The notes under the pieces: model-generated
Database searches by the model: none
The model's input: the letters and a program-made list of their open reading frames with translations, nothing else
Told to the model about the DNA's origin: nothing
Assembly (NCBI GenBank): GCA_936450465.1
Contig: OW388296.1
Span: 45,951,250 to 46,015,249 of the forward strand
Reading direction: 5' to 3'
Origin: Gibbula magus
Lineage: Eukaryota > Mollusca > Gastropoda > Trochida > Trochidae
Length of the DNA: 64,000 bases
Translations under genes and position numbers: made by a program
In this document: piece after piece, positions 23,816 through 36,762 of the stretch
Layout of the letters: each line of letters opens with the position of its first letter
Position numbering within the stretch: position 1 is the first letter of the stretch

Positions 23816-24324
23816 TCATGGTGACCGATGTATTGTGGACAATAGCACTTACACTTACCGGAACTATTTGAAACACTCGCCTTTAGCCAGACATTAGTGT
23901 TCAACTTAAAAAAGTTATAATATTTCAAGAGTCAACGTTTCATTAAAGTGAATATTTTATAGAAGAGAATACTGTTGAAACGTCTATTCAAAACGATACT
24001 TCATATATATAAACTCAATATATGTTGTAAACATTTTACTAATAGTAGCGACTTAAGATTTACTGAGCTTATCATTTTTCATTATGTAAATTACTTTATC
24101 AGTTGGGCTAAGTAAAGGAAGCAGAGAGTGCCTGCAATAATAATAGTTGATGATGATGAGTACGGAGATTTAACGAGCGATTTCAGCGGAGCTGTTCTCT
24201 CACTCGGGTCGCAAGGACCATTAATAAAGTTTCGAATGATTCCAAAGCAGGATAATTTTGATGCCACGGTCGAAAAGGGTGGAGGCAAATTTTGAAATTT
24301 TGAATAGTACCTAGGCAGGATTAA

Positions 24325-24456
24325 ATAATAATAGTCTCTCATAACTCTTTATATAGAGTGGCTCATTGCATTTTAAAACATATTTTATGTGTGTGTACAT
24401 TGTCTGTAAGTTTGTGAGACTTAAATAAACTATCTGTCTGTCTGTCTGCAATTATA
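24325..24456 (+). mobile_element. LINE 3' UTR fragment with (CTGT)n tail
   Basis: It begins AGTCTCTCATAACTC and ends GAGACTTAAATAAACTATCT followed by CTGTCTGTCTG. This is the same tail as at 19905-20398, in the opposite orientation. No coding remnant was recognised upstream. Confidence 0.65.
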
Positions 24457-25139
<683 letters not shown>

Positions 25140-25429
25140 TAAAGTGTCTTGTGCTTCAAGTTACAATAACATACAATATATACATACTTTAAAGTATAAA
25201 AAAGCACCCGGCCATTTAATATCACAATAATACAATTTGAATAAATGATATATTATAAACAGATAGACACTTTCTACAGTAAACAGGCGCGCACACGGCA
25301 CGCTTCTTCACATACTGTCGTTCACTCACAATAATGGCTCGCTCATCCGATCATACTCAATCATGTCATCTCTTACACACTCACATAAATAGATACACAA
25401 ATATCAGATACATACAGACATACATACAT

Positions 25430-25432
<3 letters not shown>

Positions 25433-25466
<34 letters not shown>
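25433..25466. repeat. (CA)n microsatellite at the edge of the GGGGACA array
   Basis: A 34-bp ACACAC run directly precedes GTTAAAGGTGGCAAACGGGG. The same junction, inverted, occurs at 39500-39551, so the CA run seems to belong to the end of the repeat family. Confidence 0.85.
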
Positions 25467-25467
<1 letters not shown>

Positions 25468-25470
<3 letters not shown>

Positions 25471-26250
25471 TGTTAAAGGTGGCAAACGGGGACACTAAAA
25501 AAACACATGTAACCGGGGACATTTTTTCTAGCTGCTCTACAGCTGTACAACTTGCATGGCTTACTTGCCTTGTCATGTATGTTAGTTCTAAACATTGACT
25601 GGCTCTGCATGATACATTTGAACGAGTATGAACTTTCATGTAGGAACCGGGGACACACACCGATTGTGTGTGTGTGTGCTTTTCTGCATGCAAACGGGGA
25701 CAGTGTGTATCATTTACACCATGCAAACGGGGACAGTGTGTATCATTTACACCATGCAAACGGGGACAGTGTGTATCATTTACACCATGCAAATGAGGAC
25801 ATGTGTCTATCAGATATTTCTCTATGAAAACTGGGACATTTGGGTTCACTTTTGTATACAAAACAAGGATACATGTTTGTGTTTAAGAGGTTATTGCAAT
25901 CTGACGGTCATACTCAGCGTGAGAATCCATTTTACTACGATAAGTGCGTATGTGTAAGTTTTCACAAGCAAACGGGGACAGTGTGTATCATTTACACCAT
26001 GGAAGCGGGGACATGTGTCTTTGAGGTATTTCTCTATGGAAGCACGGATATTTGGCTTTACTTTTGTATGCAAATCACGGCTATATGTGTGTTGTTGCAA
26101 TCTGACGGCCATACTCAGTGTGAGAATCCATTTATGACGATAAGTGCGTATGTGTAAGTTTTCACAAGCAAACGGGGACAGTGTGTATCATTTACACCAT
26201 GGAAGCGGGTACATGTGTCTTTGAGGTTTTTCTCTATGGAAACGGGGATA
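25468..26250 (+). repeat. GGGGACA-box repeat array, block 1
   Basis: Short units of GCAAACGGGGACAGTGTGTA plus TCATTTACACCAT (about 34 bp) alternate with a ~200-bp higher-order unit. The latter carries TTGCAATCTGACGGTCATAC, GTGAGAATCCATTTTAC, GATAAGTGCGTATG and TTTCTCTATGGAA. TTGCAATCTGACGG recurs at 25894 and 26095. Frames within it are repeat artefacts. The element class is unknown. Confidence 0.85.
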
Positions 26251-27345
26251 TACTATAGTGCTGTTTGTACTCTATACAAATAGTCTTGCTAGAGTGATAG
26301 AGGATAATAAAATGGATCATCAGTCTTATGCTGATGATATGCAATTGATTGACAGTTTCAAGCCAGAAAATGCACAGGAGGCTCTGCAACGTACTACTGA
26401 TTGCACAACTGATACCAAGTCATGGATGTCATCAAATATGCTGAAGCTAAATGATGAGAAAACAGAGGCAATGTTGGTAGGAACTAAACGTAATTTTGCG
26501 TGATATTCAAGCTACCTCTGTTGAAATCGGAACTGCTGAAATCCCTTTTACTGACCATGCAAGAAATCTTGGAGTCATCATTGATTCTCAACTTTCAATG
26601 GAATCACACATATATAAACTCTGTAAAACTTGCTATTATCATCTCCGTTGCATCAGTCAAATACGTCATCTTATAACCAGAGATGCCGCCAAAATACTTG
26701 TGCAAATGCTTGTTCATTCAAGACTTGACTATAGTAATAGCTTACTAATAGGAATCAGTAAACGTCAGTTGTACAAGCTCCAGAAAGTTCTGAACACAGC
26801 GGCAAGAATTGTGACCAGAACACCAAAAGCATGTCACATAACACCTGTGCTTAAGCGTCTACACTGGCTTCCCATTGAAGCGAGAATCAAATTTAAAGTT
26901 CTATGTATCACTTACAAATGTCAACATAATATGGCTCCAGCATATCTTTTAAATTCCTTGGAGGACTATACCCCTGCAAAAGATCTTCGATCCCAGAATG
27001 TGAAGCATCTCCAGATGCCAAAGTATAAAAATACCAGGTATGGACTAAAATATTTCAGCTGTACTGCTCCAAGACTTTGGAACCAACTTCCTTATGTCAT
27101 CAAGATGTCATCCTCACTGACTCATCTATTTTCTAGCTATTATTCATAGATTCTATTTTCATAATATTGTACCCATAGACTCTAATGATAAATATCGTTA
27201 ATCAATGCTACCAGTATTACTTTTAGGCTTTATTCCATAGTATTTCATCTCACCACCTTAAATTTCCTTATTTTCAATGCGCTTTGAGCATGCACCTTGT
27301 GTATGGATATTGCGCTTTAGAAATGCCCATTGTTATTATTATTAT
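26251..27345 (+). pseudogene. 5'-truncated CR1/L2-like LINE with frameshift
   Basis: Two overlapping frames (26258-26503 and 26496-27149) together encode the C-terminal part of a non-LTR reverse transcriptase. The first has the catalytic YADD motif (SYADDMQLIDSF) and SSNMLKLNDEKTEAM. The second has LGVIIDSQLSMESHI, SRLDYSNSLLIGI and HWLPIEARIKFKVLC, typical of the CR1/L2/Rex1 group. A one-base shift in a T run near 26494-26497 separates them, so the copy is dead. The 3' end carries GCGCTTTGAGCATG and an (ATT)n tail. It sits inside the GGGGACA array: the host reads CGGGGATA before it and TTTGGCTTTA after it, as in the uninterrupted units. Confidence 0.9.
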
Positions 27346-27694
27346 TTGGCTTTATTTTTGTATACACATCACGGCTATATGTGTGTATTTAAGAGGTTAT
27401 TGCAATCTGACGGTCATACTCAGCGTGATAATCCATTTTACTCCGATTAGTGCGTATGTATAAAATTTCACAAGCAAATGGGGACAGTGTGTATCATTTA
27501 CACCATGGAACCGGGGACACCAATTTTGTATTAATATTGTCTCTATATGGAAACAAATTGGGTGGGAATAAGTGTTTTCACTTTGGCCTAAACTTGAGGA
27601 TGTTGATGCGTTGATGTGTAACTATCTTTTGCTATCAAACTGTCATCCAAAAAAATGAGAATCTATTCTCCTATGATATGTGTGCATGTTTAGT
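27346..27694 (+). repeat. GGGGACA-box repeat array, block 1 continued
   Basis: The array resumes in register after the LINE with TTTGGCTTTATTTTTGTATA. It carries TTGCAATCTGACGGTCATAC and two GGGGACA boxes, then a more diverged unit to 27694. Confidence 0.8.
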
Positions 27695-28177
27695 AAAGGC
27701 GACTATTGACCCAAAGAGACTATTGCGATAGCGATAGTCTATTGCCACTTACTATTGCGATAGCGATAGACTATTGTAACTCACTATTGCAATAAGTATT
27801 GAGATAGGTTTGTTGCTACAAATACGACCAATCAGCTAGATTTTTTTATAGGTTTTAGTAGAAATGTTTAATTATGTAAGGACTATTGAACCAAAATCAG
27901 TAAACAAATGATAAATGAAAAGACTTTTTGTCATATTGCTATTTCCTATCTCTAGTTCTTCCCTTTTGACCTTCTAAAATGGAAAATTTTGAATCAAATG
28001 TAGTGAGGCTTGTGTAAATCATTCATAATTAAGGGAAATTTAATAGTTTCGATAGTATCGATAGTTAACCTTACTATTGCGATAGCGATAGTATTTTTGT
28101 ATACACTATCGATATAGTACTATTGCCAAGCCAACTATTGCGATGCATCGATAGTTCGATGTTTTGTTACACCCTTA
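27695..28177. mobile_element. hAT-like insertion with internal GATAGCGATAG palindromes
   Basis: A 483-bp insertion is bounded by the direct repeat ATGTTTAGT (27686-27694 and 28178-28186), compatible with an 8-bp hAT target duplication. The complement of the right end reads TAAGGGTGTAAC, similar to hAT terminal motifs. The left end is not a clean match. The interior repeats ACTATTGCGATAGCGATAG at least three times. Confidence 0.55.
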
Positions 28178-28270
28178 ATGTTTAGTTTCACACATGCAAA
28201 CGGGGACAAATTTTGTCATTTTCATCATGGAACCTGGGACATTTCGTTTAACACAGTTCCCTAAGAAAAC
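28178..28270 (+). repeat. GGGGACA-box repeat array, block 1 tail
   Basis: After the insertion the array continues with TTTCACACATGCAAACGGGG and a second box in GAACCTGGGACATTTCG. Confidence 0.75.
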
Positions 28271-28534
28271 GTCAACAGTATTGTTATGATTTATCATATG
28301 TGTATCAACTTTATATCTGCAGAAAGTTTTGAGTCCAAATTGAGTCTAATGTTGATGTATATACTATTGGGTGACAAATATACAATTTAAGAGTTACGAT
28401 ATACATATAGTTTAAAAGATGATTAACTCAGAAGGAAGATAAATTATGTTTTATTTCCATTAAAGGTTGTTTGAAATTTATTCAAATACATTTAACACAA
28501 GGAAAACATTTCCTGGAATTATGTATGGTTTTTT

Positions 28535-28625
28535 TTATGCAACCATAATCGAGGATGCGTATACAAAAACAACACAAGCAGAAATTTGAAAGAAAACCAT
28601 TGTTCATATAACAACTAGTTAATGT
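28535..28625 (+). repeat. Direct repeat following array tail, copy 1
   Basis: ATAATCGAGGATGCGTA, AACAACACAAG and TTGTTCATATAACAACTA recur in order at 29845-29915, also after a GGGGACA tail, suggesting a duplicated segment. Confidence 0.7.
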
Positions 28626-29727
28626 TAAGTTATGCTTTGCCAACTGTAAATGAGATGAATGGTTTTTATGAATTACTAAAATATAAGAAACTATTCTTAT
28701 GAGTTCGTATTACGAGGCATAGTTTTGGCATTAAGTCTGCGATACGATTCATCACGACACTAAGATTTAAGTCCCAAAGGTATATTTTTAAACAAATTGC
28801 TCACCTAAGTTGCGATATGATACTGATCCCGATATAAGGGTGGCGATAGGATATGTATCACGATAATTACAGCTTGCTTCTAAACAGTGATATTGTATTC
28901 CAACAATAAACAAATCTCACAACAAAAACAATATTTAAATGAAGTAAACATTTATACATAACAAAAGTAGAACTTGAAACTTTTCAATAAGAAAGGTACA
29001 CAATAAAACACAAACTATTGTATACTGACTATGAAATCACAAAATGTGTTATCACTTGAGAGACTTGAGAGATATTAACTCATGGGCATCTAAATCACAA
29101 TGAAAATGCTGAATGCTGAGATCAAGAGTAACCAACTGTCAACATGAAGTTGAAAACAAAACTGGATACTTTAATACATTTAAGAAATAACAAAGGTTTG
29201 TTATCACTTTAGCCATTTAATATAAGTGTAATATCAAGCCATGGACAACTCATTAAAAGTGAAAATCAGAAAAAGAAAATTGTATAACATTATCATAGTA
29301 AGTAAATCAAGTGAGAAATGAGATATAAAGTTTGAGAATAAAACAGATAGATATTAAAAGCCATAAAGATATTGCAAATGTCCATTAACTTCAATACCTG
29401 CAAACTGGATCTTTTTGTATTTATAACTGCCCTGTGGACAACTCTATCGATGTGTATAATTATAAACCTGAACATGTAAACATCTAATGGGAAATAACAC
29501 ATACACATTTGTTTAAAAGTAACTCAAATGATGAACATCAATTGAATGTGTAAACATCCAGACCATGTGCAAAACTGTAACATGATGATTCAAACTTCAA
29601 ACTGGAAACTTCATACAGAATTTAAACTTCAAGAAAACACTACTGTTGTAACATCATATATGTCATAGTTGACATACACATCTAGGCCTAGATATTCAAC
29701 TCCAGACTTCAAATGTGAACAATTATC
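28626..29727. other. Non-coding stretch
   Basis: No supported gene. A patch at 28738-28870 contains CGATACGATTCATCACGACA and TGTATCACGATAA, resembling decayed hAT-type ends. The rest is AT-rich with no recognisable feature. Confidence 0.4.
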
Positions 29728-29850
29728 AGAATTATTGAAATCAGACGGCCATAATAAGAGTGAGAATCCAATTTCCTACGACAAATGCGTATGTATCATT
29801 TTCACATTGGAACCGGGGACATTTGGTTTAATACTGTTCTCTAAGCAATC
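29728..29850 (+). repeat. GGGGACA-box repeat array, block 2 (short)
   Basis: AAATCAGACGGCCATAATAA, GTGAGAATCCAATTTCCTAC and GAACCGGGGACATTTGG match the higher-order unit of block 1. Confidence 0.8.
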
Positions 29851-29915
29851 ATAATCGAGGATGCGTAATTACAAGAACAACACAAGAGGAAACGTTGTTC
29901 ATATAACAACTATCT
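29845..29915 (+). repeat. Direct repeat following array tail, copy 2
   Basis: Matches 28535-28625 (see ATAATCGAGGATGCGTA and TTGTTCATATAACAACTA). Confidence 0.7.
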
Positions 29916-30479
29916 AAGGTGTAAATTGCCCCAAGGTTGTAAACCGCCACTAGACAATACGCAAGATTGCTTAGAATGTGAAATATGTGCATAGTTTACA
30001 TTTGTGAAAATATGTCCATAGGAAGCATATTTGCACAAGATTTGCTCATTCACTCGCTCGACTACTAAAGATGGTACAGGATAACCTCTTCTTTTATCTA
30101 TTTCATTATACTTTTCACCATTTAACAACCAGTGTGGTCTACATATTTAGTTCTAATATGCGTGTATGACAAGTAAAGGTAATTATAGTGATATATGTTC
30201 AACAAAATTAATGGTTAAAACGTTTAACACAATATGTAATGGAAACCTAAACATATATACATTTCATATACATATTGTGATTCTTGATACACCCGTGCAA
30301 ATTAACAAGTAATAAACATATACTGATGCAATTGAAAATCAATTTTTAAGTTTTAATCCCAGGCCTCCAAGCAATTAAAACGTCATGTAATTGTTTTCTG
30401 TTATTTTGCTATCAAAAGTTTTGAAGAAATTTTAATTGAACACTTATTCTGCTGTAAGTCACAAAATGACAATCCTACA
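29916..30479. other. Non-coding stretch
   Basis: No supported gene; the minus-strand frame at 29910-30128 has no motif. Confidence 0.5.
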
Positions 30480-31450
30480 TGTAGTTAGGTGTGGTTTATC
30501 GTAGTTCAGCGTATTCATACTTAGTGTAGTTAGACGTACAAGAGATTACTTTAACGTCAATGCGTCAATGACAAACGTACCAAAACGTAGTTTAAAAGTT
30601 TTGATAACGTAGGCAGCCGTACTTCTGCACTGAAAAATTTTTCAACTTAAATGATACTAGTGTAGTTTACTGCAGTATGACGTAGTTAATCGTAGTACGA
30701 CGTATACTATGATGTATTTAAACGTAGTAAAACGGACTTAAATACTCACGTGCAAAAGAAGCGTCCCCACATTTTGAAAACAGTATAAAATGAAATATTG
30801 ATGTCGGAGAAAATATATTTTGAATGTATTTGGTAGCCACATGTTTTGTATAGAAGTATTCACAATTTCATATATCAGAGTATGCTTCTTTTATTTTTAC
30901 ATCTGTTCAAATACACATGGGGTGCTAAAATCGCTTTTTAAAGATGTTTTTGGCCCACAATATTTGTTATTTAAGTTTAAAACATTGAAAAAGTAGAAAT
31001 TTAATTAATTAAAGATATCCTCGACATAAATAACCTTCTTTGATTTAAATTTGTTGACTCATCATTACAGTAGGACGTCTCCAAACAAGCCAAAACTTGC
31101 TTTTTGAGGCTTCTATCTCGTCTAGTTAAGGAGATTCCAAAACGAACATTTCTCAAAACTTGTGTTTCTCAGAGTTATGAATAGATAATGTTTTGAAAAT
31201 TCATATATAGTATTGATGGGTTCTGAAGACATGATGTAACGCTGTTTCAGTCGCATTTATCGCTGTCGATTGAAATATCTTGTATTTTGTATGGGGACGT
31301 TTCTTTTGCACGTGAGTTTAGTAAGGTGTAGTTATTCAGCAGCAAGTTGAAATACGATTAAGTACATTCTTTACTAGGTTGAACTACAATGAACTAAGTT
31401 CAAATTTTAAATTCACTACGTCAAAGTACATTGACTACGTTTCTTCAAAT
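30480..31450. repeat. TACGTAGT-rich element split by a MITE
   Basis: Many short ACGTAGTT/AACTACGT words lie at 30480-30743 and, partly inverted, at 31318-31450. The intervening 574 bp are an inserted TIR element. The flanks look like the two halves of an older palindromic element, but exact ends could not be set. Confidence 0.5.
30744..31317. mobile_element. MITE, TIR family 2, well preserved copy
   Basis: Left end CTCACGTGCAAAAGAAGCGT...CCCC (30745-30768) and right end GGGGACGTTTCTTTTGCACG...TGAG (31293-31316) pair over 24 bp with one mismatch. TA precedes the left end. The interior ACACATGGGGTGCTAAAATC matches the copy at 12134-13085. No protein. Confidence 0.88.
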
Positions 31451-33319
31451 GTAGTTAAAAAACTAGACTTTGAAAATGTTTAAAAATTACATCACAAACT
31501 GCGATTTTCTCATGTCTATGTCTACGTTTTGAATATGGATAAAAATGAAATTAAAATGTGTAAATTTCATAGAGAGAAATTGGTTTAAACAATATGTATT
31601 CAGGTACTCAGGTGCAGGGGGATCAACAAATAGGGTTTCCCCTATATAAATGTCTCTCCCCAAAAGAACAATACAACAGAATAATTACATCATCAATACC
31701 ATCAATACATTGATGTAGAAAAACATAACATCTTCTTAAGAGATATCCATGAGAAGTGTTTGCTAAGAGAAATAAACTTATGTCATTTCATTTATTTCTA
31801 AACATTGCATACGATTCGGATTCCTTTATATTGTCATCAAGATTATTCCATTCAAAATTCCAAATATCATTTATTCTTACTTCTAAATTGTTGGGTCACA
31901 AATAGCTTAATACATCTTCAAGTTTACAAGTGTGAAATATGCATGCTTAATTTTGTTTAATTCATGTTCAATTAACGACTACAGTGACAATTGACTTTTT
32001 TAAAAATTACAAACTATCATTATTATATTATATTATGTATTATATTATGAACATATTTTTGAGAAAATGAGTTTAGTGAGTAGAGGAAATGTGTCTTTAT
32101 TATTTTATTATTGACAGAGTAACAATAACTAATATTTTTCAGCAAATAGCTGGGACATGAAATTTACACCTTTTTTAAAATTAACTCATACAATTATACA
32201 GAAACAGATATCTTCTCACTGACATGACGTTTTCTTTACTTAAACAGAAACTGTTAACCTGTTTATTTAGTATTACAAATAATCAGTTGACAAATAAAGA
32301 TATTTGGAACCGAAAATTTGGTTGAGTTAATTTTTAGAGGTAGAACAGGTCAGCATATAACCCTGACTTCCTGATCACTGGACCTTAACATGTTGTTATA
32401 AGCTGTAGGCAGATTGGGACTGTAGGCAGTATGGGACGCTACCTTTAAATCGCCTGGTATAATCAATTGATAGTTATTCTGTCATCATACACTCCTACAT
32501 TGATAGTATGTTCAATAATGATTACACGGTAGGCCGTCAAAGTTACACTTGAAACCATAAAAATTACCGTGACGTTAGGTTTTTACGTTTTTGAAGGTAA
32601 TTTAAAAAATGACGTTAAAATGATGAAAAACCTCCGGTGACCCGCTATTTTTATTTCTGAAATCGTTTGTTCATTCAAATGTACACATTATATTGTATTT
32701 TTAGCAATATCTAAAATATGTGTGTCAGTGAGAAATCATGTTCAATATGCGAAAAACGATGAGAAAAATGCCGTTTTTAATTAAAAAGTGCTTAATGTAA
32801 TTTTATTTCTCTTTCCAGTGTCATTAATTTTCCAAATATAGACTTGCTTTGCATCCCCGTATGTAACTGAAATGTATTTGAAAGGATTCTGAGCTTATTA
32901 GTTGAAAGCGAGCGCTTCATCTAAATACATCAAATCAGTCAAAAATGGGACGACGGGACGGGAGTATTGTTATTAATGCCGATAACTCTTTAAATCGTTC
33001 GGTGACCCCAAAATTTTCTTACATTTTGGATAAAAGACACAATAAACTTGCTATTTTGAAAAAATAAACGAATTCTAAAATATTTTGTTTCATCGTCCCA
33101 TCTCTCGTTAAGCTACGTTCTGCATCACTACGTTAACTAACGTAAGTGTGACTGGGGCTTAAAGATAATAAAACCTCTCTGTTATGTTCGATGTTAATTC
33201 GTTTATTCATATAGACAGTACTTTCAAGTAAAGACAACACTAAATATTATTTCGAAGCGTCACCTTCTTAGCAAGATATCGCTGTTCATAGTGAATAAAA
33301 TTGGCCTTTAAAATTGTTT
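31451..33319. other. Non-coding stretch
   Basis: No supported gene over about 1.9 kb. Between 32530 and 33160, CAAAGTTACACTTGAAAC and GTTAACTAACGTAAGTGTGA hint at the ends of a decayed TIR element, but pairing is weak. Confidence 0.4.
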
Positions 33320-33800
33320 TTCACAAGCAAACGGGGACAGTATGTATCATTTACAACATGGAAACGGGGAATTGTGTCTATGAGGTATTTCTCTTTGGAA
33401 ACGGGGAGATTTGGCTTTACTTTTGTATACAAATCACGTCTGTATGTGTGTAATTGCAATCTGACGGTCATACTCAGCGTGAGAATCCATTTTACGACGA
33501 TAACTGCGTATGTGTATGTTTTCACAAGCAAACGGGGACAGTGTGTATCATTTACACCATGGAAGCGGGGACATGTGTCTATGAGGTATTTCTCTATGGA
33601 AACGGGGATATTTGGCTCTACTTTTGTATACACATCACGGCTATATGTGTGTATTTAAAAAAAGTTATTGCAATCTGACGGCCATACTCTGCGTGAGAAT
33701 CCATTTTACTCTGATTAGTGCGTATGTATAAATTTTCACAAGCAAACGGGGACAGTGTGTATCATTTACACCATGGAACCGGGGACACTAATTCGGTTCA
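33320..33800 (+). repeat. GGGGACA-box repeat array, block 3
   Basis: Two and a half higher-order units of about 211 bp. TTGCAATCTGACGG occurs at 33453 and 33664, with GCAAACGGGGACAGTGTGTA boxes and TTTCTCTATGGAAACGGGG. Frames on both strands across it are repeat artefacts. Confidence 0.88.
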
Positions 33801-35292
33801 TAGTGAGTAAAATTGGCCTGCTAATTATCTCATTCTTGAAACAGTTTTCCGTGGCCACTCAGTGTAGCGATGTGACGTCATATATACAGGAGTTACTACC
33901 AATGGAATACTTAGGCGATTTGTCGATTTTCGTCGATGATTCTTTTAAAACATAATAACAACTTTTGACATTGTAAACTTCCGATAAAATGGGTATTTGT
34001 GCATCTGTAGGGAGTATAATCTCGGAGTTTTTGAAGCATTTTTCGATATTCAACCGCTGGTTTTAGTTTTTTTTCTTTTCCCAATCGAGCGAAGCGTTAG
34101 GTTATTTTATAGGCTACAATATGTTTTGAAATGAATAACTGACAATTCCAATATAAAATCAATCATGCAATGTTTAAGGATTGTTTAGCTCGGACACCAC
34201 CCGAAGTCGCCCGAACTTCGGACACTTTCAATTTACAACTGACGTTCCGTTGGTTTCAAAATATTTCTGTTCATCTTTGACAATACTTGATTCTTTTGAG
34301 AAATATCTGACAGTCAGATATACTTTAAAAACGAAATTTAGAGGGAGGTACAAATAACGGTTTCAGGAATTAAATTGACGAAATATTTGTGTGAAGATAA
34401 ATTTGGTGTGACAATTGTTGGAATGAAGGAAGCGATCATATTGTTTCAAATATATGCACGTATATGAAGAAACAATTAGGTAGTCGGTTAAATTTGTATT
34501 TTCGTAATTTCAAATTTATTCTTGGGTTTAGAATTGAGATGTTGATAACATGTCAAAATATGCACAGTGACGTCATACTGACCGTATCTCCGGTAACCAG
34601 TCGGCCAGACAGGTAATAGCCTCATTAGAAACATTTTAAGTCCCTCAAAGAAAAAAGGCTTATGAAAGCTGTTAAAGTTGTAAGACAAGTTTTGCTGTCT
34701 ATAAGAAAATCTGCTAAGATGTATAGGCTAGCGTTACTTTACAATTTCTGATCGGGTCAAAGGAAGGGTAGGCCTAAATGTGAATGCTGAAAACAGGGTA
34801 CAATCTCATCTCACCAACACTAAAAAGAGGAAACTGATTGACATATCCGCCAACAGGGCACTGTATGGTGTTGAAATGATGGATTAAATATTTGTGTTGT
34901 GCCTTATCTTTTGTTAAGCTCATTGTAACAAAGAATACCAAGTTATCTAAATGTGTTACAAATAAACAATGTGTATCACATAACTAACACTATAACTATT
35001 AGGATTAATAACTTCAATGTGTTACACTGTAGTTTTCACTGAGCATTATCGCATTTTATAACATATGAAAAGAGTAATAATGGAAGAATAAATACACATG
35101 TAAAACATTGTTGCTAACGCAAACCCTCCCGGTCCCCCTTGATATTTGGTTTACCTCTAAATGAGGTTAGAGAACCGTAAATCTTTTAATTATAGTTGAG
35201 TAATTACTTGAACCATTACCTGCATATGTTTTCATTGTTTTACTGTTCGAAATTTCTAAAAGGATTTCAAAACCCCATATTATGTTATTTTA
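33801..35292. other. Non-coding stretch
   Basis: No supported gene. A 50-codon frame ending at about 34886 contains NTKKRKLIDISANRALYGVE but matches no family I know and has no start or splice context. Confidence 0.4.
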
Positions 35293-35304
35293 CTTCATTA
35301 TGGT

Positions 35305-35611
35305 AGGGGCGGGATAGCGCAGTGGTTAGCGCGTTCGGCTTCGGATCAAGAGGTCCAGGGTTCGAATCCCGCGAATCTGCAGTAGAGAACTGTTCTACAC
35401 GCAGTAAGGTTTGGGTGCAATGCTACACTGAATTTCAGAGTAGTACCACCCATGGTTCGCTAGTTCCAGCTGCAGGTTTCACCGCAATGCATAGCCACAT
35501 TACTCTTTCTCCCTGCCGTAATACTAGCAACCGCGATGTAAGTGAAATACTCTTGAAAGCGGCGTTAAACCTCTCACCAACTCGGCGTTAAACCAACTCA
35601 CCTCACCTTAC
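35305..35611 (+). mobile_element. tRNA-derived SINE, family B, intact copy with TSD
   Basis: The head contains GATAGCGCAGTGGTTAGCGC (A box) and GGGTTCGAATCCC (B box). The body has CAGTAGAGAACTGTTCTACA and ACCACCCATGGTTCGCTAGT and ends GGCGTTAAACCAACTCACC with a CTCACCTTACC tail. The 12-bp direct repeat CTTCATTATGGT flanks it exactly (35293-35304 and 35612-35623). Other copies: 58275-58588, 59826-60068 and 62318-62425. Confidence 0.93.
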
Positions 35612-35623
35612 CTTCATTATGGT

Positions 35624-36762
35624 GATGTATTCAAATTGTAATGTTTTTACGTCACTTTTGCAAACTCGCGATGACACTTGAGCGGTCCGCAGCAAACCCG
35701 GCCTTCCCGTATGCAAAAAGATCGGCAGCTTTCGGCACCTTCCGTAATGTGACGTGATAGTGGTCCGTCAATCTCGCCTCAATGCGAGTCACTGCAGTTG
35801 GCCTATGTCAAATGTCTTTACAGCACCATGCCCGTCAGTCACTAGCGCAGCTATAGGCGTGTTTTGACGGATTGAATCATAATTTGAGATCACATCGTTG
35901 AAATATGTACATACATTTATAATGCAAAAGTGCTTCACATATGATCAAACCATATATCTAAAAGAAAGTGCAAAGTTTCAATAGCTGAAAGACTTGCGTT
36001 GAATACCTTTTTTACAGTGAGTGTAGTAGAATGATTGCATAAATTCGAGTGTAACTTGCTCTTGCTGTGAATAAGTTTAGATCGTTTTATAATTCTTTAA
36101 AATAAAAACCTAAGGGCGAATGTCTTCCTAACATGTTAGTTAGAGGGCATGTAGTGTCTTATTATCGTAAACTAGGTCAATCTACGTCTTTGTAAACTCA
36201 CACCGCGTAACTTTGCCTTCGCTCGCATGTCAACAGCTGCTAACTTCCGTTTTCGTCGGACCACTATTACGTCACAAGTGCATAACTCATTAAAGTTCGG
36301 GATTCTTCGGCGCTCACTAGGACATCGCGACGTAGCAAGTTTGACGAAAGTGACACAATTCCTAGCGGGGCAATGCCGTAAGATGTGTTGTGTGATAAAG
36401 ATACCATGTATTTGATCACAATTATTTCTCAAAGTGGTTTTGAAATCCTTTCAGATTAGGTTTATTGTTATAAATGTAGCAGTGAGTCAACAAGATAAAT
36501 GTATTTGAACCACAAACGATAAAGTATGAAGCGCATCACGATTATGATTACAATGGCAGCCTGCTTCGACTCCTTGATCACTTGAAGAATTTACTTAATC
36601 AACGATTTACGGTGCTCTGAAAAGTTTTTTAACAGATGCATGTGTATTAAATTGTAAGCAATCAGTAATCAAATGATATTGTACCCGGTCCATGGTAAAG
36701 GTGAAATCAGTTTGAATAAAAATCTTAAAATTTGAGATCTTCTTATTGTTCAGAGCTTATAG
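35624..36762. other. Non-coding stretch with two GC-richer patches
   Basis: Patches at 35650-35815 and 36180-36380 have raised CpG content, and ATTACGTCA at 36268 resembles a CRE site. They could be regulatory DNA of an unseen gene. No exon was recognised. Confidence 0.35.

Noticed and set aside
25373..26157. Several overlapping 90-160 residue frames on both strands
   Set aside because: They repeat the GGGGACA array units in multiple frames; no frame is favoured and the same peptides appear reversed at 33286-33678.
32530..33160. Decayed TIR element
   Set aside because: End words are only loosely complementary and no target duplication is visible.
34732..34886. 50-codon frame ending GVEMMD
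   Set aside because: No start, no splice context and no recognisable family; length is compatible with chance.
35305..35380. Functional tRNA gene
   Set aside because: A and B boxes are present but no cloverleaf forms, and the sequence continues into a SINE body with target duplications.
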